Assembly (NCBI RefSeq): GCF_009826935.1 | Contig: NZ_WUMN01000001.1 | Location: 620,001 to 684,000, forward strand | DNA length: 64,000 nucleotides | DNA from: Flavobacterium sp. Sd200 | Lineage (GTDB): Bacteria; Bacteroidota; Bacteroidia; Flavobacteriales; Flavobacteriaceae | Direction of reading: 5' to 3' | In this document: one piece after another, positions 15,477 to 22,762 of the stretch | How positions within the stretch are numbered: position 1 is the first letter of the stretch | How the letters are laid out: each line of letters begins with the position of its first letter | Translations under genes and position numbers: made by a program | The notes under the pieces: generated by a model | What the model was told of the DNA's origin: nothing | Database searches by the model: none | What the model saw: the letters and a program-made list of their open reading frames with translations, nothing else

Positions 15477-16265
15477 TTAAGCTGTTGTTGTTAGGTTGTA
15501 CTTTTTTAATAGTTCCATTAGTTCCTGTCCAAACTCTTGGTTTGTGTTCATGCCGTTATAAATGGCAAATAGGTAATCAGAAACGAAATCCTGATTTTCA
15601 CGTATAACCTGGATCAGATTGTACTTACTGTCTGAAAGATTATCATCCTGATGGGTAGGTTGGCCTAAGCCCGGTGCGGCTGCTACTGGGGCAGCTCCAC
15701 GGCCAAGCATTGCGAATATCTCCGGTGCCATAGCAAGGAAGCCTGAAAGCATTTCTTTATTGCCATTTGCCTTGTTTTCGCTAAAGCGGTTTTCCAAAGC
15801 CTCATACTTTAGCTTATCAACTTCAGTCTTAAGTATTTTGTTTTCAGCCTTCAGTTCGGTATTTTCGGCTATAACTTTGGGGTAATCCTGGTGTCTATAC
15901 ACCATGTCTAACTGGTTAAGTCCGGCCATTAATCCTGGAAACATTTGAACAGGTTGTTGAAAATCTTGGTGGGTAGGTGCGTAGACTGGAGCATTTAAGC
16001 CCTGGTCGACAGGTGCAGCATTCAGCTTTATAGATTCGCCAAGGTTGATATGCGAACTGCCATTTTTGCGTTTAAGCTGCACGATAATATTGGGTGTGGT
16101 AGATAGTAACTTATTGAACCAATCTACAACACTACCGGCTTCGGCCTGCATTTGTGCACCTGTCTTGTTGCGACACAACACAGCGTAGTTTGCAGCACTA
16201 TTAATGCTTACTGCTATGGTAGGCTCATTTTCAAGGCGTTCGGTAATTGCTGTTAGTTGATCCAT
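15477..16265 (-). CDS. Late structural-type protein with coiled coil and GLN motif
   Basis: The product has 262 residues and no membrane segment. The first ~80 residues form a compact domain. Residues 88-97 read QGLNAPVYAP; seven of these (LNAPVYA) recur in the protein of 17610-18173. A coiled-coil region follows (AENTELKAENKILKTEVDKL), then a Gly/Ala/Met-rich stretch and a helical C-terminus. It is a candidate scaffold or minor capsid protein. Possibly processed at the GLN motif. No family is recognised. Confidence 0.6.
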   Translation of the reverse strand: MDQLTAITERLENEPTIAVSINSAANYAVLCRNKTGAQMQAEAGSVVDWFNKLLSTTPNIIVQLKRKNGSSHINLGESIKLNAAPVDQGLNAPVYAPTHQDFQQPVQMFPGLMAGLNQLDMVYRHQDYPKVIAENTELKAENKILKTEVDKLKYEALENRFSENKANGNKEMLSGFLAMAPEIFAMLGRGAAPVAAAPGLGQPTHQDDNLSDSKYNLIQVIRENQDFVSDYLFAIYNGMNTNQEFGQELMELLKKYNLTTTA

Positions 16266-16269
16266 TAGT

Positions 16270-16560
16270 TTAACAGGTTTGTGGTATTAATTTTCGGTAG
16301 TCGATGATTACTTCACCGGCTCCTTTAATTTCTATGCGAATGTTTACATCGCAGTAAGTTCCGTCTCCGGGCAGGTTATAAGAGCCATAAGGCACACCTA
16401 TTGCCGGATTAAACCCAGGTATCTTTCGCGCTACATCATTAACAAAAGCCGTTACTTCAAATTCCCCATAATTAGCTATGGTTAGGCTGGTAATATCATT
16501 CAGTTTAATGAGGCTTGAAGACCGGGTGTACTTTATGGTGGTAAGACCTGACCTTTGCAT
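16270..16560 (-). CDS. Small beta-rich late protein, capsid candidate
   Basis: The product has 96 residues, almost all beta-strand in character (LTTIKYTRSS, FEVTAFVNDV, VNIRIEIKGAGEVIIDYR), with a C-terminal Cys. The start overlaps the upstream stop by one base. Together with the next two genes upstream it forms a set of three small beta-rich proteins in the position where capsid genes would be expected. Function is inferred. Confidence 0.55.
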   Translation of the reverse strand: MQRSGLTTIKYTRSSSLIKLNDITSLTIANYGEFEVTAFVNDVARKIPGFNPAIGVPYGSYNLPGDGTYCDVNIRIEIKGAGEVIIDYRKLIPQTC

Positions 16561-16925
16561 TAGCAGTCGCCTTCAGGTTTAAAAACAAAAACAAGGTTGC
16601 CAACAAAATCGCCTGTAAAGGCTTCCTGTGCTATGATCTCTAACCTGTAGGTTTTGTTATTAGTCTCAAAGTTTAGCGGTTTTAGCCCCTCATAATAACC
16701 GGATTCTCGGTTGCGGTAATGCCTTATATCTGACAATGGAGATATTTCTTCGCCTGAGTCAGTTACGATCTTTGCGCTTACCAGGTTAGGGTTAATAGAA
16801 CCGTCGGTATTATTGTGGTATATGCTGCAACCTACTACAAAGCCTGCCCGAGGCTGAAAGCTTTTAGAAAGGTAGCTTTGACCGGTTTCTATAGTAAAAG
16901 GCTCTGAATGCTCTAAATTTTTCAT
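16560..16925 (-). CDS. Beta-rich late protein, capsid candidate
   Basis: The product has 121 residues. Strand-rich sequence alternates with loops (FVVGCSIYHNNTDG, NLVSAKIVTDSGEE, KTYRLEIIAQEAF, VGNLVFVFKPEGD), compatible with a single jelly roll or similar sandwich. There is no signal or membrane segment. It lies after the intergenic terminator that follows the 183-residue protein, so its expression probably depends on read-through. Role unproven. Confidence 0.55.
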   Translation of the reverse strand: MKNLEHSEPFTIETGQSYLSKSFQPRAGFVVGCSIYHNNTDGSINPNLVSAKIVTDSGEEISPLSDIRHYRNRESGYYEGLKPLNFETNNKTYRLEIIAQEAFTGDFVGNLVFVFKPEGDC

Positions 16926-16943
16926 GTGATTTTAAATTTTTAA

Positions 16944-16973
16944 GAAAAAAGGCAAAAGCAAAACGCTTTTGCC
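16944..16973 (-). terminator. Internal terminator after the 183-residue protein gene
   Basis: On the coding strand, GGCAAAAGC, a 5-base loop, GCTTTTGCC and then a T run. It lies 46 bases past the stop at 17019 and inside the late operon. A partial terminator directly after a capsid gene is common in phages and boosts that gene relative to those downstream. Confidence 0.8.
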
Positions 16974-17018
16974 CTTTTCAAACACTAACTAACCAAACTC
17001 AACTATTAAGAAGCACTA

Positions 17019-17570
17019 TTATGATACTGATGCATCTGTAATTTCAAGACAATCTAACTCAACCCTAAAGGCTTGGTCGGCTGCACCTGCGCCTGCAAGT
17101 AAGAATTGAATGCTAAATTCTGATAGTTGACGTATCCAAAAAGGAGATACAGCCCTGAACTGGTCTTCTACTGCAATAGCAGCGTTATACTGAGCAAAAG
17201 GTCCGATAGGGTTGTTAAACAAATCACCCGACCCCTGTTGGTTAATTACTAACTGACCGTTTTTAAAGTTTGCAGGGGCTTCACTTTTCCAAGATGCTGT
17301 TTTTACTGTTACGGCTGCTGTAGTATCAAACAGTATGCGGACTCCTAAAACAAGGAGGTCGCGGCCTGCATTAAGTTTGTTCCCGGCATCAAAGTTGGTT
17401 ACGCCCACCTCTTTTTTGGTGCTTTGTTCAATGATCTGTCCGTCGGGAGACATTGTAGCAGCCAAACCTGCTATATACAATACTTTTGTTCTTACTTTTC
17501 TGCCAGCAATTACCGCTACATCTTTTACCGGCAGGGTTTCCATGATTTCCTGAATCGAATACTTTTTCAT
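17019..17570 (-). CDS. Candidate major capsid protein (183 residues, beta-rich)
   Basis: No family is recognised. The N-terminus is helical (SIQEIMETLPVKDV), then RKVRTKVLYIAGL and alternating strands (DLLVLGVRILFDT, AVTVKTASW, EFSIQFLLAG, FRVELDCLEI). The length and strand pattern allow a single jelly roll. It is the only late gene with its own downstream terminator, set apart by 94 bases from the next gene and 39 from the one before. That points to the most abundant product. Membrane-containing phages often use such proteins as the shell. A double jelly roll would need about twice this length. Call is inference from context. Confidence 0.5.
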   Translation of the reverse strand: MKKYSIQEIMETLPVKDVAVIAGRKVRTKVLYIAGLAATMSPDGQIIEQSTKKEVGVTNFDAGNKLNAGRDLLVLGVRILFDTTAAVTVKTASWKSEAPANFKNGQLVINQQGSGDLFNNPIGPFAQYNAAIAVEDQFRAVSPFWIRQLSEFSIQFLLAGAGAADQAFRVELDCLEITDASVS

Positions 17571-17609
17571 GTTTGTCTTATTTAATTTTTATATTTTTTT
17601 AAAGGTTTA

Positions 17610-18173
17610 TTAGGCTGCTAATAGTTGTTTAGCAGCCCATTTATCTAATCCGCCGCCTGATCCCAAGCTTTCCAAAGATTTAGCAGCCGGTGCAAACTTG
17701 TCCATGTTAGAGAAAGCATACACAGGTGCGTTTAGCCTGCCTGTTTGCCTACGCCTGCGGCGTGATGCGTTTAAACCACCGTTGCACGGACAACCAAGTC
17801 CAACAGCGTTAGCGAGGGCTTTTTTAGCTTTAGAAGCTGCGGGATCGGCAGTAACACCGCCACGGCTTGCCAACACTTTTATAATTTCAAGGCTTTGTAC
17901 AACGGCTATGCCTATTCCTGCACCTTTGGCAGCGGTAGTAAGACCGTCTTTACCTGTAATAAACATGGCAGCGGCAAGACCTACAGCTGTTAATCCGGCA
18001 CGTTTAAACAAAAGGGCATTTTCGTCTTTTTTAATGGTCTCTGCATCTTCTGATGCTACCGGGTTATGGATTAGCCCTACAGTAGCTTTAGACAGCATTG
18101 CACCAGCGACTGCACCACCGGCTGTGGCAAGTGGATCAGTAATCGCGGAACCTGATGGTGTTTTGAATTCCAT
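17610..18173 (-). CDS. Ala/Gly-rich late protein with membrane helices, GLN motifs and polybasic stretch
   Basis: The product has 187 residues. Hydrophobic segments occur at about 16-36, 58-73 and 83-101. Residues 132-137 read GGLNAS, followed at once by five Arg (RRRRRQTG), then GRLNAPVYAF at 145-154. The LNAPVYA string also occurs in the 262-residue protein. Two Cys (GCPC) lie just before the first motif. Cleavage at both motifs would free a short Arg-rich peptide, a pattern known for viral DNA-condensing peptides. Otherwise unknown. Confidence 0.6.
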   Translation of the reverse strand: MEFKTPSGSAITDPLATAGGAVAGAMLSKATVGLIHNPVASEDAETIKKDENALLFKRAGLTAVGLAAAMFITGKDGLTTAAKGAGIGIAVVQSLEIIKVLASRGGVTADPAASKAKKALANAVGLGCPCNGGLNASRRRRRQTGRLNAPVYAFSNMDKFAPAAKSLESLGSGGGLDKWAAKQLLAA

Positions 18174-18195
18174 TTGATATATAATTAATTGTTAC

Positions 18196-19206
18196 TTACT
18201 TTTTTGAGGTTTTTCGGCCTGTGGCCTTTTTGCGTACTGGTTTAGAGGGGGTAGCTAAAGCATAGTATGCTACACCTGCAAGCCCCAACAAGGCTATTAT
18301 TTTACCTACTGATGATTTGTTTTCGGGTTCGGCCTCTGTAGACGTTTTTGCAGGTGTTGTTGGCACAGTAACAACAGGTGTTGTTGGCTTTGTTGTTGTG
18401 GTTACAACAGGGGTTGTTGAACCTCCTACCACTGTACCACCAACTACGGTGCCGCCTGTTGCAGGCTTCGTTCCGCCTGCGGTTGTTCCGCTTCCGGTAG
18501 AAGTACTGCCTCCTGCGGTTGTGCCACTACCAGTTGATGTAGAACCGCCCGGATTAGAACCGTTAGACGTGCTTGCAATAACATAGTTATCTCCCTGTAC
18601 AGAAGTTAAAGGAGTGGTTGTAATTAGTGGTACGAATGGCAAGTATATCTGAGGGTTAAACGTCACAACAATTGTTGTTGCGCCTATGGCGGTAACCAGT
18701 TCTTTAATGGTTTCCCTCATTGGTTGCATGGTCTCATAAATGATGTTGTCACGCTGAATAATACCATTTTCTGTAAATCCGTCCGTCTCGTAATTTGCGA
18801 AATGGTCGGCAACGGTGTTTAGCTTGTTTACAACAACGTTTATTGCATTTAACCTATCAACCGGAGTCGATAACGCTGCGGCAGCTTCTAACTCGTGTGC
18901 TAAGCGGCTAAGCCAAAGCTTATATTTATTTTTCCATGCACTAATTTTGATCTCTTCTTCAGGTGTAGCTTCAATAGGAACTTCTCTGTAACCTATTTCT
19001 TGTTGAGCATACCTGGTAAGGCGATTAATCCAATCACCTAAAGTGCCACCAACTATAGGCAGTGACCTTGATGTATTTTCCAATAAACCACCAACTTCAC
19101 CAACTATTGCATTAAAAAGGCTACGCCAAAAACCATTTAATCCCTGCGGTTGGTTATATACTGTTACCCCTTTTGGCTGTGGCCTATATACTACTCCATT
19201 GTTCAT
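18196..19206 (-). CDS. Late protein with Thr/Gly-rich repeats and C-terminal membrane helix
   Basis: The product has 336 residues from the ATG at 19206, one base past the upstream stop; the longer frame from 19251 overlaps that gene. Residues 21-25 read QGLNG. A helical domain (about 30-180) is followed by tandem low-complexity repeats (GSTSTGSGTTAGG twice, then TTP-rich), encoded by repetitive DNA at about 18380-18560. The C-terminus has a membrane helix (IIALLGLAGVAYYALA) and a Lys/Arg tail. It may be a stalk or vertex protein anchored in the virion membrane. Confidence 0.6.
   Translation of the reverse strand: MNNGVVYRPQPKGVTVYNQPQGLNGFWRSLFNAIVGEVGGLLENTSRSLPIVGGTLGDWINRLTRYAQQEIGYREVPIEATPEEEIKISAWKNKYKLWLSRLAHELEAAAALSTPVDRLNAINVVVNKLNTVADHFANYETDGFTENGIIQRDNIIYETMQPMRETIKELVTAIGATTIVVTFNPQIYLPFVPLITTTPLTSVQGDNYVIASTSNGSNPGGSTSTGSGTTAGGSTSTGSGTTAGGTKPATGGTVVGGTVVGGSTTPVVTTTTKPTTPVVTVPTTPAKTSTEAEPENKSSVGKIIALLGLAGVAYYALATPSKPVRKKATGRKTSKK
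18380..18560 (-). repeat. Coding low-complexity repeats (Thr/Gly/Ser/Pro)
   Basis: Near-repeats coding for GSTSTGSGTTAGG units and TTPVV-type units lie within the gene at 18196-19206. Such tracts often vary in copy number between related elements. Confidence 0.6.
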
Positions 19207-19207
19207 G

Positions 19208-20671
19208 TTATACTTTAGTTTTGGTTGATGATTTTTTTGATTTTGAAGCATTTAAGCCTTTTTTAGGTGTATCAGGCATCAGCAGGAAGTAAGCCAAACC
19301 ACCTATCAATATTGCACCTCCTACCATTTGGGCTGTAGAAGTTGTACCGCCACTATTGTCGCCTTTGGCATAGTTGCCATTGTTTACATAAGGATCAGTA
19401 ACTACACTGCCGCTGCCGCCACTGTTATTGTTGCTGCCGCCTATTACAGCCGCGCCAATGGTTACAAGGGGCTTAGCCATTTCGGCAAGTGCTTTTATAG
19501 CATCAAAACTGTTGTTGGCATAACTTGCCGTGTTGGTGTTGTAGGCCGTAAGTTCAAATTCAACAATGTTTTGCTGCCCTGGTTTTAAAACCATAGAAGC
19601 AATTTTTTTTGCATCTATAAAGCGTTCAAACTCTTCTTTTTTGAAGCCTTTGCCCGTACGGATAATAGCATCAAAAGTGTTGTTCATTATCCTTTCGGTG
19701 GTGTAGGTTACCGTAAAGTATTTTTCGAGCCACGCAAGGAAAGCCTGCGTTACAATGTTGTTGTAGTATTCGCCTAAAGCCCTGTATGCGTTGGTTGCCT
19801 GCTTAGAACAGTTAGAGCTCCAGTCTTTAGAGGCTGTATTTGCAGCATGGTCTTTAATTTGTTGGGTTTGCACAAGCAGCTTGTTGCAAACACTCATTGC
19901 GCCTGAACTGTTAGCTCTCATGGCTGCGTTAACCTCTGCCATAGTATCTGCCATCCATTTTACAATAGCTGGTCCCGATGCGTTGTTGAAGTCGTTAGCA
20001 TCATAAGTGCCGCCAATGCAGTTGAATGACCAACCTCCGGCAAAGAGGCCTTTAATAGAATTCCAGTCAAAGGAGTTCAAACCTTGTGGCCTTGCGCCTG
20101 CTAAACCAGTATGCTGCATCATATAATCGTCTTTTTCTAAAAATTCGGGTTCTGTATCAAAAGGCACTGTACCATCTACAAAATAGTAGCCCTTGTTTAG
20201 GCTGCCTGTTTGTTGATCTACAGGCACGATTACATACACGTGTGTCCATAAGTCCGGCTCGTAGCTATCCTGCCTTATACGCCTTATGTAGTGCGTTATG
20301 CCGAGGTTTAGCAATAAGGCACTGCATATAATGCTGTAGCTTTTGCAATCAAGCCCCTCATGACGGCTATGCCAGGCACAAGCAGGGGAGCGCAAGAATT
20401 GTTCGGCTAAATCTGCACGGTATGTAAAATGATGGTAGGCAAACATGTGTATCTCTTCGCACGTGTCTTCCAACAACTGTTGTTGCATGAGCGGCGCAAC
20501 CTTTGCCATGTGCCAGGCATACTGGTAAATCCATTCTGCCATTTTTTTGACGGTATAATCTGTCATGCCTGTACCAAGGTCTACGCGCTCACATGCGCTT
20601 TCCGGGATAAGGCGGTTGTATTTTTTACCGTCTTTTAGTGGGCGGTATAGCAATTGGTTGATGTCGCTCAT
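19208..20671 (-). CDS. Transglutaminase-like cysteine protein, first gene of the late operon
   Basis: The product has 487 residues. Residues ~95-170 form a transglutaminase-like core: HEGLDCKSYS with Cys109, WTHVYVIV with His144, and YYFVDGTVPFD with Asp166. This is the Cys-His-Asp order of papain-like transglutaminase and protease folds. PQGLNSF follows at 195-201, and KKGLNAS at 471-476 precedes a basic tail. A weak membrane helix (MVGGAILIGGLAYFLL) lies at about 447-464. It may be a virion maturation protease that also cuts itself; a cross-linking or cell-wall role is possible. The triad is seen; the substrate is inferred. Confidence 0.75.
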   Translation of the reverse strand: MSDINQLLYRPLKDGKKYNRLIPESACERVDLGTGMTDYTVKKMAEWIYQYAWHMAKVAPLMQQQLLEDTCEEIHMFAYHHFTYRADLAEQFLRSPACAWHSRHEGLDCKSYSIICSALLLNLGITHYIRRIRQDSYEPDLWTHVYVIVPVDQQTGSLNKGYYFVDGTVPFDTEPEFLEKDDYMMQHTGLAGARPQGLNSFDWNSIKGLFAGGWSFNCIGGTYDANDFNNASGPAIVKWMADTMAEVNAAMRANSSGAMSVCNKLLVQTQQIKDHAANTASKDWSSNCSKQATNAYRALGEYYNNIVTQAFLAWLEKYFTVTYTTERIMNNTFDAIIRTGKGFKKEEFERFIDAKKIASMVLKPGQQNIVEFELTAYNTNTASYANNSFDAIKALAEMAKPLVTIGAAVIGGSNNNSGGSGSVVTDPYVNNGNYAKGDNSGGTTSTAQMVGGAILIGGLAYFLLMPDTPKKGLNASKSKKSSTKTKV

Positions 20672-20693
20672 TCACTGTCCATTGATAACGATG

Positions 20694-20701
20694 CAAATAA
20701 A
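20694..20701 (-). promoter_or_regulatory. Probable late promoter, -7 element
   Basis: On the leftward strand the sequence is TTTATTTG, one mismatch from TAnnTTTG, 23 bases before the first late gene. No TTTG is found at the -33 position; instead the decamer array (20726-20820) begins about there. This suits an activator-dependent promoter, but that is inference. Confidence 0.45.
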
Positions 20702-20720
20702 GCGAGGGGATTTTTAGAGT

Positions 20721-20820
20721 TGTCCGGTTAGGAAAGGTTAGGGCAGGATAGGAAAGGTTAGGGAAACTTCGGAAAGGTTAGGGCAGGTTAGGGGAACTTT
20801 GGGAAGGTTAGGAAAGGTTG
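20721..20820. repeat. G-rich array with 10-bp period, about ten units
   Basis: Units such as GGAAAGGTTA, GGGCAGGATA, GGAAAGGTTA, GGGAAACTTC, GGGCAGGTTA and GGGAAGGTTA follow each other in exact 10-bp register. All G runs are on the + strand. The array lies directly upstream of the likely late promoter, so each unit would face the same side of the helix. Possible roles are activator binding, iterons or packaging signal. Confidence 0.85.
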
Positions 20821-20847
20821 CGCACACAATATCGTGTATTTGTAGTC

Positions 20848-20912
20848 ACTGGTATGCTTCGACTTCGCGTAAGTGAGTGCGAAAAGCCCTGGATAGTTCC
20901 GGGGCTTTTTTT
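20848..20912 (+). ncRNA. Candidate small RNA ending in an intrinsic terminator
   Basis: A hairpin (TTCGC...GCGAA) is followed by a clear terminator (AAGCCC, 11-base loop, GGGGCTTTTTTT, 20884-20912). No rightward gene lies upstream, so something non-coding is being terminated. The nearest -7-like element is TGTATTTG at 20835-20842, one mismatch, without a good -33. Start is a guess. Confidence 0.35.
20884..20912 (+). terminator. Rightward terminator in the intergenic hub
   Basis: A GC-rich stem followed by seven T on the + strand. On the other strand only four T follow. Confidence 0.7.
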
Positions 20913-20919
20913 ATTTGCT

Positions 20920-20971
20920 GTCAATTAGCATTATAATAATCAAGTACTAGATATTTATAATGCTAATTGAC
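20920..20971. repeat. Perfect 17-bp inverted repeat
   Basis: GTCAATTAGCATTATAA (20920-20936) is matched by its exact complement (20955-20971) across an 18-base spacer containing AGTACT. No T run follows, so it is not a terminator. It lies between the G-rich array and a small gene, in the non-coding hub. Operator, origin hairpin or resolution site are possible. Confidence 0.85.
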
Positions 20972-20981
20972 CCATAGTCTT

Positions 20982-20989
20982 TATTTTTG
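20982..20989 (+). promoter_or_regulatory. Possible -7 element before the 59-residue gene
   Basis: TATTTTTG fits TAnnTTTG, 16 bases before the ATG at 21006. No TTTG at the -33 position. Confidence 0.35.
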
Positions 20990-21005
20990 TGTAAATACTA
21001 TAACT

Positions 21006-21185
21006 ATGTTTCATGTAGGAGATATTGTGACTTTAGAGGGTGAAGAAACGCTGTATATAATCATTGCCAGGCGCGAAAACTATACAGGGCAATTTGTGTA
21101 TGACTTGGGAACGCTATACCATCCTAAAAATTACCCGTTGTATAATCAACTTGAAAGGGATTTACGTCCATATCCCAACGTATAG
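21006..21185 (+). CDS. Small protein, 59 residues, unknown
   Basis: It starts at ATG 21006 (an upstream non-ATG extension is possible). It begins MFHVGDIVTLEGEETLYIII and contains GTLYHPKNYPLYN. This has the flavour of a small SH3-like or KOW-like beta-barrel, as in DUF-type 'conversion' proteins. It is isolated in the non-coding hub and rightward. No family is recognised. Confidence 0.5.
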   Translation: MFHVGDIVTLEGEETLYIIIARRENYTGQFVYDLGTLYHPKNYPLYNQLERDLRPYPNV

Positions 21186-21232
21186 ACAACATAGAGAAAA
21201 AACAATAGACGATATATAGACAGGATTGGCGA

Positions 21233-21424
21233 AATTTCGTGTTGCAACGATTGTTGCGCGCGTTGCGGAATTTTGCGCGCTTGTGTTTTTCCGCCGCAAA
21301 ATTTCTTGCGCGTTTGTTTTTTTCGCCGCAGAATTTCTCGCGCGCTTGTGTTTTTACGTCGCGAAATTGCGCGCGCACTTGTGTCTTTTTGTTGCTAATT
21401 TTCTCGCGCGCTCGCGTTTTTGAG
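21233..21424. repeat. GCGC-rich tandem array, period about 33 bp, five diverged units
   Basis: Units follow the pattern GCGAAATTTCTCGCGCGCTT then GTGTTTTTCCGCC, with small length changes. Each has a GCGCGC-type core and a T run. The base composition stands out sharply from the AT-rich surroundings. Open frames through it are composition artefacts. The left edge includes GCAACGATTGTTGC (21244-21257). It is not a CRISPR: there are no unique spacers. Confidence 0.8.
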
Positions 21425-21986
21425 GGAAAACACTAAGCGTTTTTATGTTTTTTACAAGCATTTTGGTAGCCAAAACACGCTCTGAGGCCGCTCCCGACAA
21501 TTTTTTTTTTGCTTTTTTTTATTTTTTTTATTTTTTTAAAAAATGTAGACACCGCGCGAATACTGGTATTTTAAGATGTATTTAACATTAAAAGTATTTT
21601 TTTAGGGTAGTTCATGTCTTAAAAATTATATAAGCACGTGTTGTAATTCCAAACTTTTACTTAATTTTCCGTCAAGAAATATGTCAATTGTACATGTCCT
21701 ATAGTTAAAAAGCTAAGAGAGATAGTATGGCATGATATTCGTAATTAATAGATTAAGAAGTATTTCCAAATAGGTAATATTTTTTTTTCTAATATTTAAA
21801 AAAATATTACTTTTGCAGCCGTTTTTATAACACGGGTGTAGAAGTTGGAAAGTATTGAATGTCAATGTGACAAGATATTTGTTTAACTTAATTTACTATG
21901 ATTTAAAATAACGACAACCACACCGCTTAATAACAAAGAGTATTGTTCCCTGATATTTGCGTTATTAAAGAATACCTTAAAACATT
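21425..21986. other. Non-coding stretch with long T tracts, then a leader
   Basis: No gene seen. 21500-21545 is nearly pure T/A, which would melt easily and is what an origin-unwinding element looks like. TACTTTTG at 21808-21815 fits TAnnTTTG and may start a ~165-base leader of the gene at 21987, though the -33 position is TTTT rather than TTTG. Confidence 0.5.
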
Positions 21987-22391
21987 ATGAATAACGAAGC
22001 AACAATTGAAATTCGCAGAGATAGAACAAATAACAATTTGGAATCTGTGTCTGTAGTTATGCCCGTATGGGACAAAGAAAATTCTGACGGCTCTATTAGC
22101 ATTACAATGCCATTTTTTGGAATTAAATTTCATGCTTTCAATAACATGGACATTGACAAATTAGCCAAAGATGCAATTAAAGGTTTTTGTATTAATTGTG
22201 AAAGATTTGGTCTAAAATTGGAAACTGAGCTTTTAGCCTTGGGATGGCAGGAGCTGACGAAGAGTACTATGGTATATAAAGTGGATAATTTTGTATTTGA
22301 ACAAATGGTTCATACCGGAGAAAAGCATCCACAAATTATAGATTTTGAAAGTTCATCTATAAACGAAAATCAACTAGAGTTGTCCCATTAA
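21987..22391 (+). CDS. Unknown protein, 134 residues
   Basis: A soluble protein with no signal or membrane segment. The N-terminus is charged (ATIEIRRDRTNNNLESVSV), then DGSISITMPFFGIKFHAF and LAKDAIKGFCINCERFGL. The MNNEATIEIR and 'AIKGF' layout recalls small HicB-like or immunity proteins, but not clearly enough to assign. AT-rich like the cargo at the right end. It is three bases upstream of a second gene, so the two probably form an operon, leftover from or accessory to the element. Confidence 0.55.
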   Translation: MNNEATIEIRRDRTNNNLESVSVVMPVWDKENSDGSISITMPFFGIKFHAFNNMDIDKLAKDAIKGFCINCERFGLKLETELLALGWQELTKSTMVYKVDNFVFEQMVHTGEKHPQIIDFESSSINENQLELSH

Positions 22392-22394
22392 GAT

Positions 22395-22721
22395 ATGTTA
22401 GATACTTATCTCCCTACAGTAGATTTGAATTTTATTACAGAGAATTTAACAAAATGTAATAAAATCATAGAAGATTCCAGATTTGATGTTGGTCCAAATA
22501 TGACAACTTTTGTGCTTAAAGGAACAAAGCCGATGCATAAAAGACATGTAATTATAACCCATGAAGATGGAGTTGTAAATTATAACCAAGCATCTGCCCA
22601 TGCAATTAATTATCAATTTATGGGAGCTTTATTGGATTGGCTATTGGTCAATAAAGGATGGAAAGAAGGTGCTTATGTAGAAACAGATGCGCTTGAAGTT
22701 AATAATAACGATATGGAATAA
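22395..22721 (+). CDS. Unknown protein, 108 residues
   Basis: A soluble protein, strand-rich in the middle (MTTFVLKGTKPMHKRHVIITH) with a helical segment (YQFMGALLDWLLVNKGWKEG). It starts three bases after the previous stop. The pair ends at a bidirectional terminator facing the leftward early operon. Function unknown. Confidence 0.55.
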   Translation: MLDTYLPTVDLNFITENLTKCNKIIEDSRFDVGPNMTTFVLKGTKPMHKRHVIITHEDGVVNYNQASAHAINYQFMGALLDWLLVNKGWKEGAYVETDALEVNNNDME

Positions 22722-22734
22722 TCCAAATATCTAA

Positions 22735-22762
22735 AAACCACCTATTAAGGTGGTTTTTTTAT
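22735..22762. terminator. Bidirectional terminator between convergent units
   Basis: AAAAACCACCT, loop ATTA, AGGTGGTTTTTTT. It serves the rightward pair and the leftward early operon, whose last gene ends at 22763. Confidence 0.85.

Noticed and set aside
20721..20820. Telomere-like GGTTAG repeats
   Set aside because: The period is 10 bp with variable units, not GGTTAG; the element is integrated and needs no linear ends.
21233..21424. CRISPR array
   Set aside because: Units are diverged and contiguous, with no unique spacers and no cas genes.
21226..21436. Two overlapping frames of 65 residues rich in Ala, Arg, Phe
   Set aside because: They follow the 33-bp repeats; both frames stay open only because the repeats lack stops.
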